Made by a program: the position numbers and the translations under genes. Of a stretch of DNA of 32,654 bases, positions 1 to 7,878 are shown piece after piece. Origin of the DNA: an uncultured Anaerococcus sp. GTDB lineage: Bacteria; Bacillota; Clostridia; Tissierellales; Peptoniphilaceae. The notes under the pieces were generated by a model. The model did not search any database. It saw only the letters and a list, made by a program, of their open reading frames with translations, and was not told where the DNA came from. Location: NCBI GenBank assembly GCA_900550345.1, contig URRX01000001.1, positions 1 to 32,654 on the forward strand, in the 5' to 3' direction. Positions within the stretch are counted from its first letter, which is position 1; every line of letters starts with the position of its first letter.

Positions 1-132
1 AATCTTATGAACTAAAAAATCAAATTCGAATTTTCTTCTATCTATATTATTAAATATTGAAATTAAGAGACTCTCTATTCCACCAACATTTAAATCACCT
101 AATACATGTAGTATTTTAATTTTATCTTGCAA
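1..132 (-). CDS. Glycosyltransferase (GT4-like), 5' end only
   Basis: Reading the minus strand from a TTG at 132-130 gives 44 open codons that run off the left edge. The peptide contains KILHVLGDLNVGGIESLL, the typical N-terminal strand and glycine-rich loop of GT-B fold (GT4 family) glycosyltransferases that build capsule, exopolysaccharide or glycolipid. A strong ribosome-binding site, AAGGAGT, lies at 144-138, about five bases before the TTG, and there is no better start nearby. The gene diverges from the dnaJ-like gene. Only the N-terminus is present, so the sugar donor and acceptor cannot be told. Confidence 0.7.
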   Translation of the reverse strand, partial: MQDKIKILHVLGDLNVGGIESLLISIFNNIDRRKFEFDFLVHKI

Positions 133-207
133 ATTTAACTCCTTAAATTAATTAAAGTATTATATTTATTATAACATAATAAAACTTATTATAAATTATG
201 AAAAAAC

Positions 208-235
208 TTGAAAGTATATATAAACTTAGTATAGT
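208..235 (+). promoter_or_regulatory. Promoter of dnaJ-clpB
   Basis: TTGAAA at 208-213 and TATAGT at 230-235 are separated by 16 bases, a good sigma-A promoter about 40 bases before the dnaJ-like start codon. The CtsR operator lies directly downstream, over the expected transcription start. Confidence 0.65.
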
Positions 236-243
236 TAAATTAA

Positions 244-260
244 GGTCAAAGATGGTCAGA
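244..260 (+). promoter_or_regulatory. CtsR operator
   Basis: GGTCAAA (244-250), three bases (GAT), then GGTCAGA (254-260). This matches the CtsR tandem heptad consensus RGTCAAA-NAN-RGTCAAA with a single mismatch. It sits between the -10 box and the ribosome-binding site, where a bound repressor would block initiation. CtsR classically represses clp genes, and clpB is the second gene here, so the dnaJ-like/clpB pair is very likely CtsR-controlled. No ctsR gene is in the window. Confidence 0.8.
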
Positions 261-276
261 AAATGATGGAGGTTTT

Positions 277-1230
277 ATGAAATATCAAGATTATTATGAA
301 ATTTTAGGTGTAGATAAAAAAGCAAATGATAGTGAAATAAAAAAAGCTTATAGGAAGCTTGCGAAAAAATACCACCCTGACCTTCATCCTGATGATAAGG
401 AAGCCAGCGAAAAATTTGCAAAAATAAATGAAGCTTATGAAGTATTATCTGATGAAAATAAGAGAAAACAATACGATATGTTTGGAAAAAGTGGAAACTT
501 CAGTCAAGGTCAAAATTTCGACCCATCTCAATATGGTTTCTCAGATTTATTTTCAAATTTTGGCGCTGGAAACGGATCTTATTCCTACACAAGTAGTACA
601 GGAGGATCCTCTGGATTTTCAGATTTTTTTGAAACCTTGTTTGGAGGAGGAAGATCATCTTCAAGAACTTCATCCACAAATTTTGGAGGATTCGGATCAA
701 GTTTTAAAAATGGATTTAAAAAAACTAAAAAATCTAAAATTAAAACAAAAGTTAATATATCACTAGATGAAGCAATGAGTGGCGTATCTAGAACGCTAAA
801 AATAAAAGATAAAGAAACAAATTCTATAAAAGAAATTAATATAAATATTCCAAGTGGAATGACAAGTGGGAAAAATTTAAAAATTGATGGTTCAAAATAT
901 AATTTAAATGCAGATATTTATGTAAAAGTTCAAATCAAGGAAGATTCAATATATAGACTTGATGGTCTAGATATTATAAAAAAAGAAAGAGTTAGTCCTT
1001 GGGATGCTTATTTTGGAGAAAAAATCACAGTCGATAGTCCGAATGGAAAGTTTAAAATAAATATTCCAGAAAAAATTGAAGCTGGAAATAAAATTAGGAT
1101 TAAAGGTAAGGGATATAAAGATTTAAAAGGAAAAGTTGGAGATCTTTATATAGAAATTCTTATTGATAATCCAAAAGATTTAAGTAAAGATCAAATTGAC
1201 CTATATAAAAAATTAAAGGAATTGAATTAG
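277..1230 (+). CDS. DnaJ-like co-chaperone without zinc finger (CbpA type)
   Basis: A 317-residue J-domain protein. The J domain is at residues 4-70 with the HPD tripeptide at 33-35, which stimulates ATP hydrolysis by DnaK. A long Gly/Phe/Ser-rich linker covers about 70-145, and the C-terminal substrate-binding beta domains follow. The four CxxCxGxG zinc motifs of true DnaJ are absent and the length is short of the usual 370-380, so this is the class II (CbpA/DnaJB) form. The start ATG has GGAGG at 268-272. It lies six to twelve bases before clpB and behind the same CtsR operator, suggesting it feeds aggregates to the DnaK-ClpB disaggregase under stress. Family assignment is firm; the partnership is inferred from the operon. 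Confidence 0.93.
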   Translation: MKYQDYYEILGVDKKANDSEIKKAYRKLAKKYHPDLHPDDKEASEKFAKINEAYEVLSDENKRKQYDMFGKSGNFSQGQNFDPSQYGFSDLFSNFGAGNGSYSYTSSTGGSSGFSDFFETLFGGGRSSSRTSSTNFGGFGSSFKNGFKKTKKSKIKTKVNISLDEAMSGVSRTLKIKDKETNSIKEININIPSGMTSGKNLKIDGSKYNLNADIYVKVQIKEDSIYRLDGLDIIKKERVSPWDAYFGEKITVDSPNGKFKINIPEKIEAGNKIRIKGKGYKDLKGKVGDLYIEILIDNPKDLSKDQIDLYKKLKELN

Positions 1231-1242
1231 GGGGATATGATT

Positions 1243-3822
1243 ATGGATTTTAACAAATTTACTCAAAAATCAACAGAAGTAATTAACGAAGCAAACCAAT
1301 TAGCAATCAAAAATGCCAACCCAGAAGTTGGCATCATCCACCTAGCTTATGCTTTGGTAGAAGATTCTAATTCTTTTGTAAGCCAAGTTTTAGCTAATAT
1401 GGGCTTGTATAAAAAAGTGCTTAATAAAATGCAAGAAAAAATGGAAAATTTGCCAAGCCAATCAGGTTCAGCAAATATTTATCCAAATACAATTTTTCAA
1501 AGAATTTTACTAAAAAGTGAAGACTGCGCAAAGAAAATGGGAGATTCTTTTATCTCAACTGAACATATTTTCTTAACTATTTTAAATGAAAATACTGAAT
1601 TAAGTGATTATTTTAAGGAAATTGGTTTAAACTCTAAAAATTTCTCAAATGAACTCAAAAAGGTCAGAAATGGTCAAAAAGTTACCAGCGATAATCCAGA
1701 AGAAACTAATAATCCATTGGAAAAATATGGTAGAAATTTAACAAAAGAAGCTAGAGAAGGAAAAATTGATCCAGTTATTGGGCGTGATATTGAAATAAGA
1801 AATTGCCAAAGAATTCTTTCAAGAAGAAAGAAAAATAATCCGGTTTTAATTGGTAAACCTGGTGTTGGTAAAACAGCAATTGTCGAAGGCCTTGCCCAAA
1901 GAATTGTAAATAAAGATGTGCCAGAACCACTTCAAGGAAGAACAATTTTTGCCCTTGATATGGCAAGCTTAGTTGCAGGTGCAAAATACAGGGGTCAATT
2001 TGAAGAAAGGTTAAAATCAGTTATTGATGAAGTTAAAAAATCTGAAGGACAGATAATTATGTTTATCGATGAGCTTCATACAATTGTTGGAGCTGGTAAA
2101 ACTGAAGGTTCAATGGATGCTTCAAATATAATGAAACCTATGCTTGCCCGTGGGGAAATTAAAGTAATTGGTGCAACAACTTTAAATGAATATAGAGAAA
2201 ATATTGAAAAAGATGGAGCTCTTGAAAGAAGATTCCAAAAAGTTTTGGTTGATGAGCCAAGTGTTGAAGATACAATTTCAATTTTAAGGGGAATTAAGGA
2301 TAAATATGAAATTTATCATGGGATAAGAATTCAAGACCAAGCAGTTATAGCTGCAGCAGAGCTTTCAAACCGTTATATTACTGATAGATTTTTACCAGAT
2401 AAGGCAATTGATTTGATGGATGAGGCTTGCGCAACCGTAAGAACTGAAATTGATACAATGCCAGAATATTTGGATGAAGAAAAAAGAAGAATTTTACAAG
2501 TTCAAATAGAAATTGAAGCTTTAAAAAAAGAAGATGATGAAAAGAGTAAAAAAAGATTAGAAATATTAGAAAAAGAATTAGCAGATGCTAATGAAAGATA
2601 TGAAGCTGATTTTAATAAATGGAAAAGCCAAAAAGATTCTATAAATTCTGTAAAAGATATAAAAGAAGAAATTGACAAAGTTAAAGTAGAAATTAATAAA
2701 GCTCAAAGAAATTACGATTTTGAAAAATTATCAGAATTAAAATATGGAAAATTAAATGAGCTTGAAAAGAAATTAAAAGAAAAAGAAGAAGACCAAGAAA
2801 ATAATTCATCAATTAAAGAAGAAGTTACTGATGAAGACATTGCAGATGTGGTTTCAAATTGGACAAATATTCCTGTAAATAAACTTGTAGAAAGTGAAAG
2901 AAATAAAATTTTAGGACTTTCTGATAAATTACACGAAAGAGTTATTGGACAAGATGAGGCAGTTAATAAAGTTTCAGATGCTATAATTAGGGCAAGATCT
3001 GGACTTAAAGATATAAATAAACCAATTGGATCATTTATTTTCTTAGGACCAACAGGAGTTGGTAAAACAGAACTTGCAAAATCACTTGCAGAAGCTATGT
3101 TTGATAGTGAAAAAAATATGATTAGGATTGATATGTCAGAATATATGGAAAAATATTCTGTATCAAGACTAATCGGTGCAGCCCCAGGATATGTTGGCTA
3201 CGAAGAAGGCGGACAATTAACAGAAGCTGTAAGAAGTAATCCTTATTCAGTAATTTTATTTGACGAAATTGAAAAAGCTCACCCAGATGTGTTCAATATT
3301 TTACTACAAGTTCTAGATGATGGAAGACTAACAGATAGTCAAGGAAGGACTGTAAACTTTAAAAATACAATTATAATTATGACTTCAAATATTGGATCAT
3401 CTTATTTGATAGATGGATTAAAAGAAGATGGAACAATTGACGAAGAAAATAGAAAACTTGTAGATTCTTCATTAAGAGCATCTTTTAAACCAGAATTTTT
3501 AAATAGAATTGATGACATAGTTATGTTTAAACCACTTACAAGCGATCAAATATATAAAATTATTGACCTTCAAATTGAAGATATATCAAAAAGACTTGAA
3601 GACCGCGATATTACAATTGAACTTAGCAAGCCTGCTCACGAATATATCTTAGAAAAATCTTACGATGTAGAATACGGTGCAAGACCAATCAAGAGATTCT
3701 TACAAGCAAATATTGAAACAAACTTAGGAAGAAAAATTATTGAAGGTAATATAATGGAAGGCGATCATGTCATAATAGATTTAGATAAAAATAATGAATT
3801 GGCATATCAAGTTAAAAATTAA
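1243..3822 (+). CDS. clpB: ClpB disaggregase (AAA+ chaperone)
   Basis: About 859 residues, the standard ClpB length. In order: the Clp N domain (start MDFNKFTQKSTEVI), a first AAA+ module with Walker A GKPGVGKT and Walker B IMFIDELH, a long charged coiled-coil middle domain characteristic of ClpB, and a second AAA+ module with GPTGVGKT and ILFDEIEKAHP. It hydrolyses ATP to thread aggregated proteins and works with DnaK/DnaJ. Two ATGs are available, at 1237 and 1243. The AGGGGG ribosome-binding site at 1229-1234 is only two bases from the first but eight from the second, and the family N-terminus also fits 1243. It is cotranscribed with the dnaJ-like gene and ends at an intrinsic terminator. 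Confidence 0.96.
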   Translation: MDFNKFTQKSTEVINEANQLAIKNANPEVGIIHLAYALVEDSNSFVSQVLANMGLYKKVLNKMQEKMENLPSQSGSANIYPNTIFQRILLKSEDCAKKMGDSFISTEHIFLTILNENTELSDYFKEIGLNSKNFSNELKKVRNGQKVTSDNPEETNNPLEKYGRNLTKEAREGKIDPVIGRDIEIRNCQRILSRRKKNNPVLIGKPGVGKTAIVEGLAQRIVNKDVPEPLQGRTIFALDMASLVAGAKYRGQFEERLKSVIDEVKKSEGQIIMFIDELHTIVGAGKTEGSMDASNIMKPMLARGEIKVIGATTLNEYRENIEKDGALERRFQKVLVDEPSVEDTISILRGIKDKYEIYHGIRIQDQAVIAAAELSNRYITDRFLPDKAIDLMDEACATVRTEIDTMPEYLDEEKRRILQVQIEIEALKKEDDEKSKKRLEILEKELADANERYEADFNKWKSQKDSINSVKDIKEEIDKVKVEINKAQRNYDFEKLSELKYGKLNELEKKLKEKEEDQENNSSIKEEVTDEDIADVVSNWTNIPVNKLVESERNKILGLSDKLHERVIGQDEAVNKVSDAIIRARSGLKDINKPIGSFIFLGPTGVGKTELAKSLAEAMFDSEKNMIRIDMSEYMEKYSVSRLIGAAPGYVGYEEGGQLTEAVRSNPYSVILFDEIEKAHPDVFNILLQVLDDGRLTDSQGRTVNFKNTIIIMTSNIGSSYLIDGLKEDGTIDEENRKLVDSSLRASFKPEFLNRIDDIVMFKPLTSDQIYKIIDLQIEDISKRLEDRDITIELSKPAHEYILEKSYDVEYGARPIKRFLQANIETNLGRKIIEGNIMEGDHVIIDLDKNNELAYQVKN

Positions 3823-3833
3823 AGAATAAATAT

Positions 3834-3870
3834 AAAAAGAGAAAATTTCTTTTAGAGATTTTCTCTTTTT
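3834..3870 (+). terminator. Intrinsic terminator after clpB
   Basis: AAAAAGAGAAAAT pairs with ATTTTCTCTTTTT around a short loop, followed by a T-rich tract. It lies 12 bases past the clpB stop codon and ends the heat-shock operon. Confidence 0.75.
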
Positions 3871-3992
3871 CTTTTTCCTAAAAAATGGGAGAAATTTATT
3901 TTTAAAAATTATTTTTAGAATTATATTTATACAAAGACCTAGAAAAAATCCCGGAAATCGGAAAGAAATATACATACAAAAAAACTAAAAAA

Positions 3993-4038
3993 ACACAATA
4001 TATAGTGCTCCTTGTTTTATTATATCTATATATGGTAT
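3993..4038 (+). promoter_or_regulatory. Paired NrdR boxes upstream of nrdD
   Basis: Box 1 at 3993-4008 reads ACACAATATATAGTGC, 15 of 16 positions of the NrdR consensus ACACWATATATWGTGT. Box 2 at 4023-4038 reads TATCTATATATGGTAT and keeps the core (11 of 16). The boxes start 30 bases apart, about three helical turns, and box 2 overlaps the -10 element. This is the standard layout for NrdR, the ATP-cone repressor of ribonucleotide reductase operons. The nrdR gene is not in the window. Confidence 0.78.
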
Positions 4039-4041
4039 ACT
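4012..4041 (+). promoter_or_regulatory. Promoter of nrdD
   Basis: TTGTTT at 4012-4017 and an extended -10, TGGTATACT with TATACT at 4036-4041, are 18 bases apart. The -35 lies between the two NrdR boxes and the -10 overlaps the second. It lies 30 bases before the nrdD start. Confidence 0.6.
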
Positions 4042-4070
4042 ATAATAGTATTAATAAAGGAGTTGAAAAA

Positions 4071-6191
4071 ATGCCTAAAGTTGTAAAAAGAAATGGTCAA
4101 AAAGTAGATTTTGACAAAGAAAAAATAAAAATAGCTATAGAAAAGGCTATGAATTCACCAAATGGTGTTTACATAGAAAAGCAAGCAGAAGAAATTGCAA
4201 ATGAAATTGAAAAAAGTGTTGTAAATAAAAGAGAAATTTCAATTTATCAAATTGAACATATGGTTTATTACAAATTAATTGATAAGAAAAATCCTGCAAC
4301 AGCGAAATCATATGAAGCTTATAGGTCGGTTCAATCCTATAAAAGAGAAGCAAATACAACTGATGATGACATAATTGGTCTACTTGAAAGGACAAACATT
4401 GATGTAATGGATGAAAATTCCAACAAAAATCCATTGATTGCTTCAACCCAAAGAGATTTGATAGCAGGAGAGGTGTCAAAAGATTTGGCGAAAAGAAAAT
4501 TAATTGATGCAGACCTTGTAGAAGCTCACGAAAATGGAGCTATACATATTCACGATTTAGATTATTTAATACAACCAATTTTTAATTGTTGCTTGGTAAA
4601 TATGAAAGATATGCTCGATAATGGAACAGTTATAAATGGAAAGACAATCGAAACGCCCAAATCTTTTCAAGTAGCTTGTAATGTAATGACCCAAATTATT
4701 GCCCAAATTGCATCAAACCAATATGGTGGTCAATCTATAAATATTTCATGCCTTTCAAAATATTTGGAAGTTTCCTACAATAAAAATTATAAATTAGCTA
4801 AAGAAATTTTATCAAATGAAGATGAAATAAAAAAAATGGCACAAAAATTGACCCAAAGAGATTTGGAATCAGGTATTCAAACTATTCAATACCAAATAAA
4901 TACTCTTATGACATCAAATGGTCAAGCACCTTTTGTAACCTTATTTATGCATACAGACGAAAATGATCCTTACCTTGACCAAACTGTAAAAATTATAGAA
5001 GAAATTCTAAAACAAAGAATCCAGGGAATAAAAAATGAAGCTGGAGTTTATGTAACACCAGCCTTTCCAAAATTAATTTATGTTTTGGATGAAAATAATG
5101 TAAAAGAGGGAAGCAAATATCACTACCTAACTCAATTATCCATAAAATGTACGGCAAAAAGAATGTATCCTGATTATATATCTGCTAAAAAAATGAGAGA
5201 AAATTATGAAGGAAATGTATTTTCTCCAATGGGATGCAGGGCATTTTTGCCACCATATAAGGATGAAAATGGAGCATATAAATTTGACGGAAGATTTAAT
5301 ATAGGAGTTTGTACAATAAATCTCCCTCAAATTGGAATCCTAGCAGGTCATGACGAAGAAAAATTCTTTGAAATTTTAAATAAAAGAATGGAACTTGTAA
5401 AAAGAGTAGGAATTTTAAGATATGAACACTTAAAAGACGTTACTAGCGATTCATCACCAATTCATTTTCAACATGGAGCAATAGCAAGACTTAAACCTCA
5501 CGAAAAAATTAATCCACTTCTAAAAAATGGATATGCAACAGTAACAATTGGCTACATTGGAATTTATGAAGCTTGTAAACTCGTAAAAGGAATTAGTCAT
5601 ACAAATAAAGATGGGGAAAAATTTGCTATAAAAATAATGGATTTTTTAAATAGTAAAAAGAAAGAATGGATAGAAGAAACTGGCCTTCAATTTGCAGTTT
5701 ATGGAACACCAGCAGAAAATCTAACAAATAGGTTCGCATCAATTGATAGAAAAAGATTTGGAAATATTGAAGATGTTACTGACAAGGGTTATTACACAAA
5801 CTCTTTCCATGTTGACGTAAGAGAAGAAATTTCTGCCTTTGAAAAATTTGATTTTGAATCAAAATTCCAAGACATGTCATCAGGTGGTTGTATTTCCTAT
5901 GTAGAAATTCCAAATATGGCAAATAATTTAAAGGCTCTTGGAACAATTGTGGAATATATTTATGATCATATCCAATACGCAGAATTTAACACTAAATCTG
6001 ATTATTGTGCAGAGTGTGGTTATGATGGTGAAATGTTTTTAGATGATAATAATGATTGGTATTGTCCACAATGTGGAAATAAAGACAGATCAAAACTAAC
6101 AGTTGTAAGAAGAACCTGTGGATATTTGGGAGAAAATTTCTGGAATGAAGGAAGAACCAAAGAAATAAAAGCAAGAGTATTGCATATTTAA
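4071..6191 (+). CDS. nrdD: Anaerobic ribonucleoside-triphosphate reductase (class III)
   Basis: 706 residues from ATG 4071. The reading frame is open further upstream, but AAAGGAG at 4056-4062 and the promoter at 4012-4041 fix the start here (MPKVVKRNGQKV). Residues 1-92 form an ATP-cone, the allosteric site. The catalytic barrel includes FNCCLVNM and MGCRAFLPP. A C-terminal zinc site uses Cys646, Cys649, Cys665 and Cys668, and the glycyl radical loop RRTCGYLG puts the radical on Gly687. The enzyme reduces NTPs to dNTPs without oxygen, after activation by NrdG, whose gene lies 560 bases downstream. The NrdR boxes imply feedback control by deoxynucleotide status. Confidence 0.96.
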   Translation: MPKVVKRNGQKVDFDKEKIKIAIEKAMNSPNGVYIEKQAEEIANEIEKSVVNKREISIYQIEHMVYYKLIDKKNPATAKSYEAYRSVQSYKREANTTDDDIIGLLERTNIDVMDENSNKNPLIASTQRDLIAGEVSKDLAKRKLIDADLVEAHENGAIHIHDLDYLIQPIFNCCLVNMKDMLDNGTVINGKTIETPKSFQVACNVMTQIIAQIASNQYGGQSINISCLSKYLEVSYNKNYKLAKEILSNEDEIKKMAQKLTQRDLESGIQTIQYQINTLMTSNGQAPFVTLFMHTDENDPYLDQTVKIIEEILKQRIQGIKNEAGVYVTPAFPKLIYVLDENNVKEGSKYHYLTQLSIKCTAKRMYPDYISAKKMRENYEGNVFSPMGCRAFLPPYKDENGAYKFDGRFNIGVCTINLPQIGILAGHDEEKFFEILNKRMELVKRVGILRYEHLKDVTSDSSPIHFQHGAIARLKPHEKINPLLKNGYATVTIGYIGIYEACKLVKGISHTNKDGEKFAIKIMDFLNSKKKEWIEETGLQFAVYGTPAENLTNRFASIDRKRFGNIEDVTDKGYYTNSFHVDVREEISAFEKFDFESKFQDMSSGGCISYVEIPNMANNLKALGTIVEYIYDHIQYAEFNTKSDYCAECGYDGEMFLDDNNDWYCPQCGNKDRSKLTVVRRTCGYLGENFWNEGRTKEIKARVLHI

Positions 6192-6281
6192 AATAATCTA
6201 CGTTAATAAAGGCATAAATAAACACATAGCGTAAACAAACCGTCAAGCAGGAATATCTGACTTCAAAAATTGTTGATTTCT

Positions 6282-6353
6282 AAATTTTAAAATTCTAAAA
6301 TCGCAAACTCGCTAACGCTCGAACAGTGCGATTTTTGACGAATTTTTAAATTT
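6282..6353. repeat. Repeat element R1: long stem with CTCGCTAACGCTCG loop
   Basis: Arms 6282-6305 and about 6327-6353 are imperfect inverted complements ending in ATCGCA and TGCGAT. The loop carries AACTCGCTAACGCTCGA. The tail reads AAATTTGAAAT. A related copy with diverged arms but nearly the same loop and tail lies at 14781-14842, inside the mobile region, so this is a dispersed repeat family. Confidence 0.6.
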
Positions 6354-6513
6354 GAAATAAAATCAATTTTTTCCGTATGATATTCTTAGCTTGAAGGTTT
6401 GTATACTTATCAAAAGCATAAGTCTGCATTTGTATCCTCAGATTGTAGATAAAGTATGAATTTAAATAATATTTTATTTTGAAACAAAATCTCGTTTAGT
6501 ACCATCTCGACTA

Positions 6514-6544
6514 GATAATTGTGCCTTGATTTGGCACAATTATC
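6514..6544. repeat. Perfect 12-bp hairpin
   Basis: GATAATTGTGCC (6514-6525) and GGCACAATTATC (6533-6544) are exact complements around a seven-base loop. There is no T-tract on either side, so it is not a simple terminator. Confidence 0.6.
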
Positions 6545-6618
6545 CCTAAAACTAAATGCGAAAGTATGAAGAAGTTTGCAAAGCAAACGTGTTTTAGTGT
6601 GAGCAAAGCGACTGCACG

Positions 6619-6655
6619 GAGAGATCTCATGAGATCTCTCGACTACGCTCGAGAT
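6619..6655. repeat. 22-bp perfect palindrome followed by CTCGA-TCGAG stem
   Basis: Positions 6619-6640 form a perfect palindrome centred on CATG (half-site GAGAGATCTCA). Directly after it comes CTCGACTACGCTCGAG (6638-6653), a short hairpin. Similar CTCGACTxCGCTCGA hairpins recur in intergenic regions of many Firmicutes; that comparison is from memory. Confidence 0.55.
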
Positions 6656-6720
6656 GGGTAGAAGCATAATTTAATTATTAAATTATCAATAAATTTTTAA
6701 ACTTACTTTGTCTACGCCTG

Positions 6721-6744
6721 AGTCTACATTAGTAGACTTTTTTT
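6721..6744 (+). terminator. Terminator or attenuator directly before nrdG
   Basis: AGTCTAC (6721-6727), loop ATTA, GTAGACT (6732-6738), then seven Ts. The T-tract ends two bases before the GGAGG of nrdG. A second GTCTAC at 6710-6715 could pair with the same GTAGAC strand, giving a competing fold without the terminator. Confidence 0.6.
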
Positions 6745-6755
6745 ATGGAGGATTT

Positions 6756-7256
6756 ATGAGATATGGGCAAATAAGAAAATATGATGTAGCAAATGGACCT
6801 GGGATTAGAACTTCGTTTTTTGTCACAGGCTGTCATGCAAATTGCAAAAATTGTTTTAACAAGGAATATATGAATCCAAATTTTGGAGATTTGTGGACAG
6901 AAAAACAAACTCAAGAAATAATTTCTTATTTAAAAAAAGATGAAATAGAAGGGCTTACAATACTTGGGGGAGAGCCTTTTGAATCTACAGAAGATTTGAT
7001 TAAAATTGTAAAAAAAATTAGAGAAGAATCAGATAAATCAATTTGGATTTTTTCTGGATTTTTGTATGAAGTTTTGGTAAATATTGAAAATGCAAAAAAA
7101 CTTTTATCAATGTGTGATGTCTTGGTTGATGGGCTTTTTGTAGAAGAACTTAAAGATTTAAGGTTGAAATTTAAGGGATCATCAAACCAAAGAACAATTG
7201 ATATACAAAAATCTTTAGAAAATGAAAAAGTAATCCTTCTAGATGGGTATAATTAA
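6756..7256 (+). CDS. nrdG: Anaerobic ribonucleotide reductase activating protein
   Basis: 166 residues from ATG 6756 (MRYGQIRKYDVANGPG). An upstream in-frame extension would run through the terminator hairpin, so it is rejected; GGAGG at 6747-6751 supports this start. The radical SAM cluster motif CxxxCxxC appears as GCHANCKNCF, followed by the GGEPF motif that contacts S-adenosylmethionine. NrdG cleaves SAM with its [4Fe-4S] cluster to put the glycyl radical on NrdD. Length is normal for the family. The separation from nrdD by about 560 noncoding bases is unusual. Confidence 0.94.
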   Translation: MRYGQIRKYDVANGPGIRTSFFVTGCHANCKNCFNKEYMNPNFGDLWTEKQTQEIISYLKKDEIEGLTILGGEPFESTEDLIKIVKKIREESDKSIWIFSGFLYEVLVNIENAKKLLSMCDVLVDGLFVEELKDLRLKFKGSSNQRTIDIQKSLENEKVILLDGYN

Positions 7257-7283
7257 AATAGAAATAAAATTAGGAGGATATAT

Positions 7284-7871
7284 ATGGAAATTAATAAAAA
7301 AAGAAGAGGGGTAGGAGGAATTGCTATAGCTATAATTGCAATTATTGCTCTTGCTATAATTGTTTTAATACCTTCTTATAATGGACTTGTAAAACAAAAA
7401 GAACAGCTTGATGAATCATATGCTCAGGTTCAAAATGTTGTACAAAGAAGGGCAGACTTAATTCCAAATCTTGTTAGCACTGTAAAAGGATATTCAAAAC
7501 ACGAAAAAGATACTTTGACAGAAGTTACTGAGGCAAGGGCAGGAATAAAAGATGCCAAAGGACCAAAAGAATTAGCTGAAGCTAACGAACAAATGTCCCA
7601 AGCAATTAGAAATATAAACGTAGTCGCAGAAGCTTATCCAGAATTAAAAGCTGACAAGCAATTTACTCAACTTATGGATGAACTTGCTGGAACAGAAAAT
7701 AGAATTTCTGTTGAAAGAAAAAATTATAACGGTGAAGTTAAGGCTTATAATACAAAAGTTAAATCTTTCCCAACAAGTATTTTTGCATCAATGATGGGAT
7801 TTGATAAGGCAGAATATTTTGAAGCTGATGCATCAGCCCAAGATGCACCAAAAGTAAATTTTGGAAGTTAG
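7284..7871 (+). CDS. lemA: LemA family membrane-anchored protein
   Basis: 195 residues. A basic start (MEINKKRRG) precedes one membrane helix at about 11-30. The LemA helical-bundle domain follows, with the hallmark stretch NVVQRRADLIPNLVSTVKGY at about 51-70 and VVAEAYPELKAD further on. The C-terminal part faces outside. AGGAGG at 7271-7276 gives a clear start. LemA genes commonly sit beside TPM-domain genes, as here with a seven-base gap. The molecular role of LemA is not established; links to membrane protein quality control are suggestions from other bacteria. Confidence 0.9.
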   Translation: MEINKKRRGVGGIAIAIIAIIALAIIVLIPSYNGLVKQKEQLDESYAQVQNVVQRRADLIPNLVSTVKGYSKHEKDTLTEVTEARAGIKDAKGPKELAEANEQMSQAIRNINVVAEAYPELKADKQFTQLMDELAGTENRISVERKNYNGEVKAYNTKVKSFPTSIFASMMGFDKAEYFEADASAQDAPKVNFGS

Positions 7872-7878
7872 GTAATTT

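Larger units (their letters stand above)
6192..6755. other. Long hairpin-rich spacer between nrdD and nrdG
   Basis: No credible coding region lies in this stretch; the minus-strand frame at 6410-6667 reads straight through palindromes. It holds three strong inverted repeats (6282-6353, 6514-6544, 6619-6655) and a terminator hairpin (6721-6744) pressed against the nrdG ribosome-binding site. nrdD and nrdG are usually adjacent, so the stretch looks like accumulated repeat elements or a structured RNA. I see no clear promoter for nrdG inside it. Confidence 0.6.

Noticed and set aside
4005..4070. Upstream extension of NrdD by 22 codons
   Set aside because: It overlaps the promoter and NrdR boxes; AAAGGAG and the family N-terminus point to ATG 4071.
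6410..6667. Minus-strand 85-codon ORF in the nrdD-nrdG spacer
   Set aside because: It reads through palindromes, shows no domain and has no ribosome-binding site.
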